NCBI RefSeq assembly: GCF_001661495.1
Contig: NZ_BDDT01000012.1
Coordinates: forward strand, 62,001-126,000
Source: Pseudoalteromonas prydzensis
Lineage (GTDB): Bacteria; Pseudomonadota; Gammaproteobacteria; Enterobacterales; Alteromonadaceae
Length of the DNA: 64,000 bases
Direction: 5' to 3'
The first letter of the stretch is position 1; each line of letters starts with the position of its first letter. Below are positions 34,107 to 41,716 of this stretch, one piece after another. Position numbers and translations under genes: made by a program. The notes beneath the pieces are model-generated. The model was not told the origin of the DNA, searched no databases, and was given only the letters and a program-made list of their open reading frames with translations.

Positions 34107-34448
34107 ATGCGTCATTACGAAATCGTATTCATGGTTCACCCAGATCAGAGTGAGCAAGTTGCTGGTATGATCGAACGTTATACTGGTTCTATCACTGAAG
34201 CTGGTGGTACTATCCACCGTCTTGAAGACTGGGGTCGCCGTCAATTGGCATACCCAATCAACAAGCTTCATAAAGCTCATTATGTTCTTATGAACGTTGA
34301 AGCACCTACTGAAGTAATCAGCGAGCTAGAAACTACTTTCCGCTACAACGATGCAGTGCTTCGTAACTTAGTTATGCGTACTAAAGACGCTGTAACTGAA
34401 GCATCTCCTCTTGTAAGAGAAGAGAAGAAAGAAGCACCAGCTGCTTAA
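34107..34448 (+). CDS. rpsF: 30S ribosomal protein S6
   Basis: S6 binds the central domain of 16S rRNA together with S18. The 113-residue protein has the typical start MRHYEIVFMVHPDQSEQV and the core GGTIHRLEDWGRRQLAYPI, HKAHYVLMNVEA and FRYNDAVLRNLVM. The tail is short and ends EEKKEAPAA, without the Glu-Glu end that RimK extends in E. coli. It heads the rpsF-priB-rpsR-rplI operon. Confidence 0.97.
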   Translation: MRHYEIVFMVHPDQSEQVAGMIERYTGSITEAGGTIHRLEDWGRRQLAYPINKLHKAHYVLMNVEAPTEVISELETTFRYNDAVLRNLVMRTKDAVTEASPLVREEKKEAPAA

Positions 34449-34493
34449 TTGTTTTGAGTCCAAGCATGGCGCTTGTTCAGTTGAGTTATTAAG

Positions 34494-34820
34494 ATGAGCC
34501 AAAAGCTTAACCCTTACATGAATCAACTAACATTATCTGGAGTTGTTTGTAAAACACCCAAATATAGCCAAAGCCCTGCTGGTATCCCGCATTGTATTTT
34601 TGTTGTAGAACATAAATCAATGCAAGTTGAAGCAGACCTTAACCGTAATAGTTATGTCAGGCTTCAGGTGGTTGCCAGTGGTAAGCAAATGCAACAACAG
34701 ACTCAACATTTGCACGTTGGGCAGGCATTGCAAGTGAGCGGTTTTTTAAATCGTCACGAAGGTCGTAACGGCCTTAGCCAATTGGTTTTGCATGCTCAGC
34801 ATATAGAAAGAATTATTTGA
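34494..34820 (+). CDS. priB: Primosomal replication protein N
   Basis: PriB is a single-stranded-DNA-binding OB-fold dimer that helps PriA restart stalled forks. The 108-residue protein has LTLSGVVCKTPKYSQSPAGIPHCIFVVEHKS, which aligns with E. coli PriB (LSGTVCRAP...SGIPHCQFVLEHRS), and ends GLSQLVLHAQHIE. Its place between rpsF and rpsR is diagnostic. ATG 34518 is an alternative start without a ribosome site. Confidence 0.93.
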   Translation: MSQKLNPYMNQLTLSGVVCKTPKYSQSPAGIPHCIFVVEHKSMQVEADLNRNSYVRLQVVASGKQMQQQTQHLHVGQALQVSGFLNRHEGRNGLSQLVLHAQHIERII

Positions 34821-34832
34821 GGAATTTATCTC

Positions 34833-35060
34833 ATGGCACGTTATTTCAGACGTCGTAAGTTCTGCCGCTTTAAAGCGGAAGGCGTACAACAAATCGATTA
34901 CAAAGATCTAGCTACTCTTAGAAACTATGTTACAGAAAGTGGCAAAATCGTACCTAGCCGTATCACAGGTACTAGCGCTAAATACCAGCGCCAGCTAGCA
35001 ACTGCTATCAAGCGTGCTCGCTACTTAGCCCTTCTTCCATACACTGACTTACATAAGTAA
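34833..35060 (+). CDS. rpsR: 30S ribosomal protein S18
   Basis: The 75-residue protein has the conserved KFCRFKAEGVQQIDYKD, GKIVPSRITGTSAKYQRQL and IKRARYLALLPY segments, the full family length. S18 forms a heterodimer with S6 on 16S rRNA, and the pair may bind the operon leader. It follows priB by 12 bases with a GAGG ribosome site. Confidence 0.98.
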   Translation: MARYFRRRKFCRFKAEGVQQIDYKDLATLRNYVTESGKIVPSRITGTSAKYQRQLATAIKRARYLALLPYTDLHK

Positions 35061-35096
35061 GCAGCGGATTAACACGTTTTTAAAAGGTGTAGAAAC

Positions 35097-35549
35097 ATGC
35101 AAGTTATTCTACTAGATAAGATCGCAAACCTAGGTGGCCTAGGTGACCAGGTTGTAGTTAAATCTGGCTTCGCACGTAACTTCCTTTTCCCACAAGGTAA
35201 GGCAGTTCCTGCAACTAAAGCTAACATTGAAACTTTTGACGCACGTCGTGCTGAGCTTGAAGCGAAAATCGCTGAACAGCTAGTTGCTGCACAAGCACGC
35301 GCTGATAAACTTGAAGCATTAGCTGAAGTGACATTAGTATCAAAAGCCGGTGACGAAGGTAAGTTATTCGGTTCTATCGGTACTCGCGACATCGCTGACG
35401 CTATCTCAGCTGTTGGTGTTGAAGTTGCTAAGTCAGAAGTTCGTTTACCTCTAGGTACTATCCGTGAGACTGGCGAATTTGACGTATCAATCGCAGTTCA
35501 TTCAGAAGTAACGGCTACTATCAAAGTAATCGTGATCGCTGAAGCTTAA
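35097..35549 (+). CDS. rplI: 50S ribosomal protein L9
   Basis: L9 binds 23S rRNA near the base of the L1 stalk. The 150-residue protein has MQVILLDKIANLGGLGDQVVVKSGFARNFL, the connecting helix rich in Ala/Glu, and a C-terminal domain with GKLFGSIGTRDIADA. It is the full family length. It ends the operon and is followed by a strong terminator. Confidence 0.98.
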   Translation: MQVILLDKIANLGGLGDQVVVKSGFARNFLFPQGKAVPATKANIETFDARRAELEAKIAEQLVAAQARADKLEALAEVTLVSKAGDEGKLFGSIGTRDIADAISAVGVEVAKSEVRLPLGTIRETGEFDVSIAVHSEVTATIKVIVIAEA

Positions 35550-35565
35550 TTTTTAATTAAGCGAA

Positions 35566-35595
35566 AAAGGCCGTGCTGAAAAGCGCGGCTTTTTT
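35566..35595 (+). terminator. Terminator of the rpsF-rplI operon
   Basis: AAAGGCCGTGCT and AGCGCGGCTTTT pair with two G-U wobbles around a GAAA tetraloop, followed by a T-run. Confidence 0.9.
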
Positions 35596-35844
35596 GTTTA
35601 AAAATAACTATCACTATCACACATCTTTGGCACGCCACTATAAGTATTTTTTAGGTCAACCGTGGTGTTGTACCCATTTAATTTGGATTCTATTCTTCTT
35701 ACTTGAAACTTAAACAATAAGAAACTAATGATTTTTAATTATTATAATGTAGCTATATTGTAATTATGTTTCAGTTAATTGACATTGACAGCGTTGTCAC
35801 TGTATATTGTTTGCGCACTGGGCATAGTGTTAAGGATGTAAGAA
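35596..35844. other. AT-rich gap before the pilin operon
   Basis: This 249-base gap has no plausible gene. Its last 70 bases hold the pilin operon promoter and a TGACA palindrome. I see nothing else identifiable. Confidence 0.5.
35779..35808 (+). promoter_or_regulatory. Candidate promoter of the minor pilin operon with internal palindrome
   Basis: A perfect TTGACA at 35779-35784 and TATATT at 35803-35808 have an 18-base spacer. Inside the spacer lies TGACA-GCGT-TGTCA (35786-35799), an inverted repeat that could be an operator. It ends 36 bases before the first pilin start. Confidence 0.55.
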
Positions 35845-36282
35845 TTGAAACAACACCTGATAAGAAATACCAAACCACCTGCTGGTTTTACATTAATAGA
35901 GTTACTAATCGTAGTCGCCATTTTAGGCATTTTATATAGCGTTGCCATGCCTTCATATGTCGAACATATGGAGCGTAGCCGCCGCGCAGATATGCAGCAG
36001 GTAATGCTGCAACATGGGGCATCACTGGAGCGTATTTATTCACGTAATGGTGGTTATCCAAACGCTTTTGATGCAGGCGCAAGTACAGAGTTTTATACTT
36101 TAACTTATACAGCGCTAAATCGTGTTACAGGAGCTGCTGCGGACGCTAATTTTAAAAGTCGTGCGTTTACCTTAACTGCGACCCCAAAACCAGGCTCTGC
36201 CCAAGCAGGAGATCGCTGTGGTGCTTTAGTGATCAAGCATGATGGAACACAATCAGCTGACGCGACTAACTGCTGGGAATAA
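35845..36282 (+). CDS. pilE: Type IV pilin-like protein, PilE family
   Basis: The 145-residue prepilin has leader KPPAG cut before FTLIELLIVVAILGIL, with Glu at position 5 of the mature protein. A pilin head follows with two Cys near the C-terminus (DRCGALV and TNCWE), the usual disulfide loop. The start is TTG at 35845, preceded by AAGGA; the nearest ATG upstream is immediately followed by a stop codon. In Alteromonadales the PilE minor pilin usually ends the cluster, whereas here it leads it. Confidence 0.85.
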   Translation: MKQHLIRNTKPPAGFTLIELLIVVAILGILYSVAMPSYVEHMERSRRADMQQVMLQHGASLERIYSRNGGYPNAFDAGASTEFYTLTYTALNRVTGAAADANFKSRAFTLTATPKPGSAQAGDRCGALVIKHDGTQSADATNCWE

Positions 36283-36284
36283 TA

Positions 36285-36734
36285 ATGAAAAAAGCAGCAG
36301 GGTTTACATTAGTTGAGCTAATGGTCGTGGTTGGTATTGTTGCAATCATGGCGGTGTTAGCGTTTCCATCATTTAGTCAGCAAATTATGCAAGACCGTGT
36401 GGTCACAACGGCTAATCAATTAAACAGCGTTTATAAATATGCCCGTAGTGAAGCAGTAAAGCGCGACCGTGATATTAAATTGGTCGTCAGCGGTAAGAAT
36501 TGGCAAGTGAAAGCCTCTGTTGATGGGGTGGAAACTGTTTTGAAAGAATTTGTTATTCAACATCAAGGTGTAACGGTTGGCTTAGTCGACCGTACTGTCT
36601 GGTCTACAGGTGAAATATCAGCGGCTAGCGAAATATTGATTAAAGATGATAACGACAAAACGGTTGATTACTATCTGTGTATTTTAAAAAGTGGTCAAAA
36701 TTGGTTGGCTGAAAAGTCAGTGGCGTGTGCGTAA
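36285..36734 (+). CDS. fimT: Minor pilin, FimT/GspH family
   Basis: The 149-residue prepilin has a short leader, AAG cut before FTLVELMVVVGIVAIMAVLAFP, with Glu5 retained, and a GspH/FimT-type globular domain with ANQLNSVYKYARSEAVKRDRDI. FimT is a minor pilin, and some members bind DNA during transformation. It follows pilE by two bases. The stop overlaps the pilV start (TAATG). Confidence 0.85.
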   Translation: MKKAAGFTLVELMVVVGIVAIMAVLAFPSFSQQIMQDRVVTTANQLNSVYKYARSEAVKRDRDIKLVVSGKNWQVKASVDGVETVLKEFVIQHQGVTVGLVDRTVWSTGEISAASEILIKDDNDKTVDYYLCILKSGQNWLAEKSVACA

Positions 36735-37147
36735 TGTATAAGCAAAATGGTTTTTCATTATTAGAAGTTATGTTGTCAGTTGTAATTGCTGGTATTGCCT
36801 TATTAGGCTTGGCGGCTGCGCAACTAAAGTCACTACAGTACGCGACCAACAGTTTTAATTACACTGTATCTTTGGTGCAAGGGCAAAATACCTTAGAACG
36901 TATTTGGCCTCGTTTGTGTGAATTGCAAACAACAAACCCAGCATTATTTACGGATGCTAATTTTCGCGCTTCGTTAGGTCCGCAAATCGACGACTATCAG
37001 CTTAGCTTACCTGCAGCTTATGCGCATGATATGCAAATTACTGTTTCTTGGAGTGATGAAAGGATCGAACAGCAGGATCCTGCACAATTAGAAAATCAAA
37101 TCACTTTAAACGCCAGCTACCCTGAGCTACCTGCAGGGTGTATTTAA
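36734..37147 (+). CDS. pilV: Minor pilin PilV-like
   Basis: The 137-residue prepilin starts at ATG 36734 (MYKQNG cut before FSLLEVMLSVVIAGIALLGLAAAQ), overlapping the fimT stop by one base. An ATG nine bases earlier is less likely. Glu5 is present, and the AxxQLKSLQ segment resembles PilV. PilV joins PilW and PilX in the priming complex at the pilus tip. It is followed by pilW in TAATG coupling. Confidence 0.82.
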   Translation: MYKQNGFSLLEVMLSVVIAGIALLGLAAAQLKSLQYATNSFNYTVSLVQGQNTLERIWPRLCELQTTNPALFTDANFRASLGPQIDDYQLSLPAAYAHDMQITVSWSDERIEQQDPAQLENQITLNASYPELPAGCI

Positions 37148-37671
37148 TGAGCACACTATCACGCAGCCAAGGTTATACCCTTGTCGAGTTAATGGTGGCA
37201 CTGGCAGCTGGAGCGTTTTTACTGGCTGGCGTTAGCCTGTCATATTCAGCAATCAAAGGCACTATTTTGGTTGGTAAAGAGTTGGAAAATGCGCAAGAAG
37301 TGATCCGGTACACCAGTAAAGTATTTACCCGTAGCATTAAGCAGACCCCTAGGCTGCCAGAGGTCGCAGCCGATGGCTCGAGCATTACCATTTATCAGCC
37401 TGCCGGTGTGATTACTTGTAATGGTAGTGTATCGACTGCTGCTGTTAGTGAGTTGTACAGTTTAGTGGATAATAACTTGCAGTGTGCCTTAGATGCAGCC
37501 CCTGCTGAGCGCTTGTTAACTGGGGTCAAACAATTGAGTTTTGCGATAGATAATAATTTAGTCACCATTAATGTTGGGCCTGAGAATTTACCAGCTCAAT
37601 TTGGTAACACCATTACGATTGATATTGCTGTATCTAATGTAATTTTAAATAATGCCTTTGGTGGTGCGTAA
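37147..37671 (+). CDS. pilW: Minor pilin PilW-like
   Basis: The 174-residue prepilin starts at ATG 37147, with leader SQG cut before YTLVELMVALAAGAFLLAGV and Glu5 present. It is shorter than many PilW proteins (about 270 or more), so the head is reduced. A Cys pair (ITCNG and LQCALD) could form a disulfide. It is coupled by TAATG to both neighbours. The call depends on the prepilin signature plus operon order. Confidence 0.78.
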   Translation: MSTLSRSQGYTLVELMVALAAGAFLLAGVSLSYSAIKGTILVGKELENAQEVIRYTSKVFTRSIKQTPRLPEVAADGSSITIYQPAGVITCNGSVSTAAVSELYSLVDNNLQCALDAAPAERLLTGVKQLSFAIDNNLVTINVGPENLPAQFGNTITIDIAVSNVILNNAFGGA

Positions 37672-39506
37672 TGATTAATAAGCAGCATGGATTTACACTT
37701 ATTACAGTGCTTATACTTACGAGTATGGCAAGTATTGTGGTGCTTAATTCATTACGTGAAAATATTGTTCAAGAGCGTATGAGCGGTAATTTCCAGAAGA
37801 AGATGAATAGTCGGTTACTGGCTGAAAAAGGTGTTTTTGAAGAAGCCAAATTGTTACAGCAAGCTTTACAAAATGATAAAAACTTAGATATCGATGGCTT
37901 AATTGCTGCAACAGGTACTGCCTCAGGCACTGGTTTAATTGGTAGTGATGCAACCTACAACGCAAGTATTAGTAAAAATGCAGCAGGCGAGCTGGAAATC
38001 GCTAGTATTGGCGAACGTTATGAAGGCGATGCGCAGAGTAACTTAGTGGCACGGTTTGGTTTTACACCAGGTAAAGGTAGCTCTGTTTTTGAAAATGCAA
38101 TTGTGGGCTGTGAAGGAGTTTCATTAAGTGCAAGTGGCCGTATCGATAGTTATGACTCAAGTTTGGGCGACTACGATCCAGATAATGCAGAAGCCGCAGC
38201 CGTTATTGGTACTGTTTATAAAGATAAAGACGTAACATTATCAGGCGCGTCCACTATCTGGGGTAGTGTACATGCGACGGGCAGCATTATTTTCAGTGGC
38301 TCATCACCTATCACAGGTTCGCTGCGTGCAAATAATACTATTACTATAGATTCTAATTTCACGGTGTCTACAGATCCACTTTTACCTGAAGGATTTCCCT
38401 TAGATACAGCGGTCGGCGGCGACGTATTATCGGCTGGTGATGTAATATGGAAGCAAGGGAAAATACTGGGGGTGGTTCGTGCTAATAATGATTTAATTTT
38501 TCCAAATAACAGTGCCAGCACAGTCCTAGTAAATAAAAATAATGAAGCACTTGATGTTATGTATGGTAATGCATTAAAAGCGCCAGCTGGCTTAGCTGAA
38601 CATCTTAAGCAAGATGGTATTGCGTATTCTGATGCTAAGTTTAAGCAATCGCCCAATGTTGAATTGGTGCCTTTTCAAGATCCAGATAACTTTGCAGCCA
38701 GTAAAGTGCAATGCGATCCTATTGATATAGCAAGCGCTGTAAATGCGCTTACTGATCCTGCAGCAGAAGATATTTTAGTAAAGCACAGTACCACAACCTT
38801 GGTTGTCGGCAAGCCTGAAACACGAGTGATTTATGAACTAACCCCGGAAATTGGTCAATCTAAAATAGAGAACCCAGGGACTTATGTATGGGAAAATTGG
38901 TTAGGTGAGCCACCGGCAACGTTAAATTATCAACTGGCGACGATTAACCAGCAAATTGATCAAAAAGTACTTAAATCCGGTAGTTTCACTTTAAATAATG
39001 GCATTTTAAAAGTAACCGGTGGTGATGTTACGCTTGTTGTAAATGGTAACTTTAAAATGACGGGTGATTCTTTTATCGATATTGCACCAGGCAGTAGTTT
39101 AACGCTTTATATATCAGGTACTGTAGCTATCAATGCAGCTGAAGGTGCCATCACTATGAAGCATGGTTTAACTGTAACGGGTAAGCCTGTTTTTAGTATT
39201 TACTCAGGTTATTCAGACGCTAATGGCATAGATATTAGTGCTGACTCTGATTTATATGCAGCAATTTATGCACCTAAAACGGATGTGACTGTTGTGGCTA
39301 ATGGTGGATTTAGTGGCTCTATTCGCGGAAAGACTGTAACTGCCTCTGGTCGTGGTGGGATCCACCATGATTTAAACCTATCAAATGTGAGTAATGGTGG
39401 TAGTAGTGCTAGCAGCGGTAAATTAGTTTTTCTTGGCTGGTCATATAAAGTGCCAACGCCACCGACAGCAGAGCCGGTTGACCCCCCAGTCGAACCGACG
39501 ATCTAA
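37671..39506 (+). CDS. pilX: Large PilX-like minor pilin with beta-solenoid C-domain
   Basis: The 611-residue protein has a PilX N-terminus: leader cut before FTLITVLILTSMASIVVLN, then ENIVQERMSGNFQKKMNSRLLAE. Mature position 5 is Thr, not Glu, as in tip pilins of the GspK/PilX type. Typical PilX proteins are under 200 residues. Here some 450 extra residues carry recurring short strands (VTLSGASTIWGSVHATGSI, AAIYAPKTDVTVVANGGF, GSIRGKTVTASGRGG) suggesting a right-handed beta-solenoid, then a Pro-rich end. It may match the DUF7305-type domain seen in pilins. It is a candidate tip adhesin. Confidence 0.8.
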   Translation: MINKQHGFTLITVLILTSMASIVVLNSLRENIVQERMSGNFQKKMNSRLLAEKGVFEEAKLLQQALQNDKNLDIDGLIAATGTASGTGLIGSDATYNASISKNAAGELEIASIGERYEGDAQSNLVARFGFTPGKGSSVFENAIVGCEGVSLSASGRIDSYDSSLGDYDPDNAEAAAVIGTVYKDKDVTLSGASTIWGSVHATGSIIFSGSSPITGSLRANNTITIDSNFTVSTDPLLPEGFPLDTAVGGDVLSAGDVIWKQGKILGVVRANNDLIFPNNSASTVLVNKNNEALDVMYGNALKAPAGLAEHLKQDGIAYSDAKFKQSPNVELVPFQDPDNFAASKVQCDPIDIASAVNALTDPAAEDILVKHSTTTLVVGKPETRVIYELTPEIGQSKIENPGTYVWENWLGEPPATLNYQLATINQQIDQKVLKSGSFTLNNGILKVTGGDVTLVVNGNFKMTGDSFIDIAPGSSLTLYISGTVAINAAEGAITMKHGLTVTGKPVFSIYSGYSDANGIDISADSDLYAAIYAPKTDVTVVANGGFSGSIRGKTVTASGRGGIHHDLNLSNVSNGGSSASSGKLVFLGWSYKVPTPPTAEPVDPPVEPTI

Positions 39507-39512
39507 TCAGAT

Positions 39513-39549
39513 AAAAAATGGCTAACTTTTCGGTTGGCCATTTTTTTTT
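39513..39549 (+). terminator. Terminator of the minor pilin operon
   Basis: AAAAAATGGCTAAC pairs with GTTGGCCATTTTTT (one G-U pair) around a short loop, followed by a run of nine or more T. Confidence 0.9.
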
Positions 39550-39570
39550 AAATTTATTTTCTTTCATTTA

Positions 39571-39598
39571 AACCTTTTCGATCCTAGCTGACGTCTAA
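39571..39598 (+). promoter_or_regulatory. Candidate ECF-type promoter of the sigma factor operon
   Basis: AACCTT at 39571-39576 and GTCTAA at 39593-39598 have a 16-base spacer. This is the shape of RpoE/ECF promoters (AAC-type -35, GTCTAA-type -10). It lies 44 bases before the sigma gene, suggesting autoregulation. Confidence 0.6.
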
Positions 39599-39642
39599 TA
39601 CACTAAATTCAGAACAATAATCATAAAGGGACAACATCAACG

Positions 39643-40194
39643 ATGTTGATAGATGCAAAACAGGCTTTTACACAGCTAAGTGAAGAGACACTTATTACCC
39701 GTGTTAAAAGTGGCGACCAAAATGCTTATGCGGCACTTTATGAGTTACATGTAAAGCGGGTTTATGGTTTGTGCTTACGTTTATTAGCAGATCGCGAACA
39801 CGCTGAAGATGCAACCCAAGAAGTGTTTGTACAGCTGTGGCATAAAATCGCTAGTTTTGAAGGGCAGTCGCAGTTTTCTACTTGGTTGCACAGCGTTACC
39901 AGCAATATTGCGATTAGTTATTTGCGCAAGCATAAAAACTGGTTGCAAAAAGTAGTGAGCTTCGAACAAAGCGGCATGGACGAGCAAAGTGCACTAGATT
40001 GCCAAGGACTCAATGGTCTGGATAAGTTAGTTTTACGGTTGCCTGAGCGAGCGCGGATGGTATTTGTTTTACACGTCATTGAAGGTTATCGCCATGAAGA
40101 GATAGCCACCATGTTAGGAATGGCAGTGGGTTCTAGTAAGTCGCAATTTCATCGCGCCCGTCAGTTATTAAAAGAGTGGTATGAAAATGAATAA
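39643..40194 (+). CDS. ECF RNA polymerase sigma factor
   Basis: The 183-residue protein has sigma region 2 (about 20-85: LYELHVKRVYGLCLRLLADREHAEDATQEVFVQLW, FSTWLHSVTSNIAI) and region 4 (about 120-175: LPERARMVFVLHVIEGYRHEEIATMLGMAVGSSKSQFHRAR). It is the size of an ECF factor with no extra domain. It overlaps an anti-sigma candidate by 14 bases and has an ECF-type promoter upstream. The signal is unknown. Confidence 0.92.
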   Translation: MLIDAKQAFTQLSEETLITRVKSGDQNAYAALYELHVKRVYGLCLRLLADREHAEDATQEVFVQLWHKIASFEGQSQFSTWLHSVTSNIAISYLRKHKNWLQKVVSFEQSGMDEQSALDCQGLNGLDKLVLRLPERARMVFVLHVIEGYRHEEIATMLGMAVGSSKSQFHRARQLLKEWYENE

Positions 40195-40663
40195 GCCAGA
40201 TTTTGACACCTTTTTAGCAGAGTCGATTAATAACTCTGACTCAGACATTACGCCACAAAAAGATTTATGGCCAGGTATAGAAAAAGCGTTAGCACATGCG
40301 CCGCAACCGCAGGTTAAAGCCTCTCTTTGGCCTAAAATCACTGGCGTGGCTGCATGTTCAGTTGCCGCTTTATTAGCCGTACAGTTGTTATTTTCTGGCG
40401 CTGAGCCTGCAACTAGTGTGGCGATGAGTGAGTACTTTACTCAACAAAAACAAACCTTGTTAGTGCAGTATCAAAACCAGCCGGCACTGACAGATAACTG
40501 GCAACAGCAATTGGCTGAATTAGAAGATGCTGAGCGAGCAATCAAGCAAGCACTAGAAAATGAACCTCAAAGCCCTGCGCTGTTAAAAATGCTCGCACAG
40601 GTTTACCAACAACAATTAGATTTAATCAATAAGGTGCACGCACCAAAATGGCAACAAATTTAG
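40181..40663 (+). CDS. Candidate membrane anti-sigma factor
   Basis: The 160-residue protein has a cytoplasmic N-terminal segment (about 1-48, with DLWPGIEKAL resembling short anti-sigma regions), one membrane helix at about 52-68, and a helical Gln/Glu-rich periplasmic part. No zinc-binding HxxxCxxC motif is present. Position, overlap with the sigma gene and single-pass topology support an anti-sigma role; sequence alone does not. A second ATG two codons on is an alternative start. Confidence 0.65.
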   Translation: MKMNKPDFDTFLAESINNSDSDITPQKDLWPGIEKALAHAPQPQVKASLWPKITGVAACSVAALLAVQLLFSGAEPATSVAMSEYFTQQKQTLLVQYQNQPALTDNWQQQLAELEDAERAIKQALENEPQSPALLKMLAQVYQQQLDLINKVHAPKWQQI

Positions 40664-40674
40664 GAGTAACAACC

Positions 40675-41616
40675 ATGAAAACATTATTATTAGCACTGAC
40701 CTTATTGCCGTTTTTAGCCACCGCAGGCGAAAAAATCAATGAACAAATTGAAGTGCCAGCCAATAAACGCATTTTTATCGATAATCAACGCGGTGATATA
40801 CGTATTGAAGGCTGGGATAAGCCACAACTGCAGATCACCGGTGAACTTGATGATAAAGCGCAAGGATACCGTTTAGAAGAGCAAAATGGTCGTATTGAGT
40901 TTATCGTTAAAATGCCACGCAATAATAATGGCTGGAACAGTGGGGATGGTTCAAACTTGACGATTTACATGCCAAAAAGTAGTGAACTTGAGTTTACAGG
41001 GGTAAATGCCAACATCAATGCAAAAGATTTACATGCAGGCGCAGATATCGACGTTGTTAATGGCGATATCACCTTACAAACTATCAGCGGTAATATTAGC
41101 GTTGATACCGTCAATGGTGATGTGAGTGCGATTGGCTTAAAAGGCGATATAAGCTATGAAACCGTTAACGGTGAAATCAATGATAAAGACTCTGAAGGAA
41201 CACTGCGCTTTACCGCCGTTAATGGCGATATTAAATCAAAAACAGCAGCGCAAGAAGTCCGCTTAGAAAATGTAAACGGTGATATCGATTTTGCTTTTGC
41301 AGCGTTAAAAAGCTTACGCGTTAGCACAGTGAATGGCGAAAGTGAGATCCACATTAATCAGTTGTTAAAGGGCGCACAAGTAACCTATGAATCAGTCAGT
41401 GGTGATGCTGATTTTTACTTCCCTGCTAATGTTTCTGCACGCTTTGAAATAGAAGCCCATGCTAATGGTAAAATCGTTAACGAGCTGAGCAATGATAAGG
41501 TGAAAAAAGCTAAATACGGCCCATCAAGTGATTTAGAATTTGCTGTTAACGGCGGCGATGCAGATATTGAAATCGATACAATCAGCGGACGCATTGAATT
41601 ACGTAAGAAAAACTAA
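40675..41616 (+). CDS. Secreted DUF4097-type beta-helix repeat protein
   Basis: The 313-residue protein has a signal peptide (1-17, cut near ATAG) and at least six short repeats around VNGDI or VNGE, spaced about 17-25 residues apart. This is the repeat pattern of DUF4097/LiaG-like beta-helix proteins. The ATG at 40675 has a GGAG site and follows the anti-sigma stop by 11 bases; an earlier in-frame ATG is rejected. In other bacteria this family often sits with ECF sigma/anti-sigma pairs as the cell-surface member. Confidence 0.78.
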   Translation: MKTLLLALTLLPFLATAGEKINEQIEVPANKRIFIDNQRGDIRIEGWDKPQLQITGELDDKAQGYRLEEQNGRIEFIVKMPRNNNGWNSGDGSNLTIYMPKSSELEFTGVNANINAKDLHAGADIDVVNGDITLQTISGNISVDTVNGDVSAIGLKGDISYETVNGEINDKDSEGTLRFTAVNGDIKSKTAAQEVRLENVNGDIDFAFAALKSLRVSTVNGESEIHINQLLKGAQVTYESVSGDADFYFPANVSARFEIEAHANGKIVNELSNDKVKKAKYGPSSDLEFAVNGGDADIEIDTISGRIELRKKN

Positions 41617-41624
41617 TCTCCCTT

Positions 41625-41655
41625 AGCAAAGCAGGAAAAGAAATCCTGCTTTGCT
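41625..41655 (+). terminator. Probable terminator of the sigma factor operon
   Basis: Perfect 12-base arms AGCAAAGCAGGA and TCCTGCTTTGCT have a 7-base loop. The downstream sequence is only moderately T-rich, so it may stop or just protect the transcript. Confidence 0.65.
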
Positions 41656-41716
41656 CTTTGCACGGCTAAGCCAAGTCGATAGAATAGAGGCCATTCATTG
41701 TTAGTATTGCGAAGTT

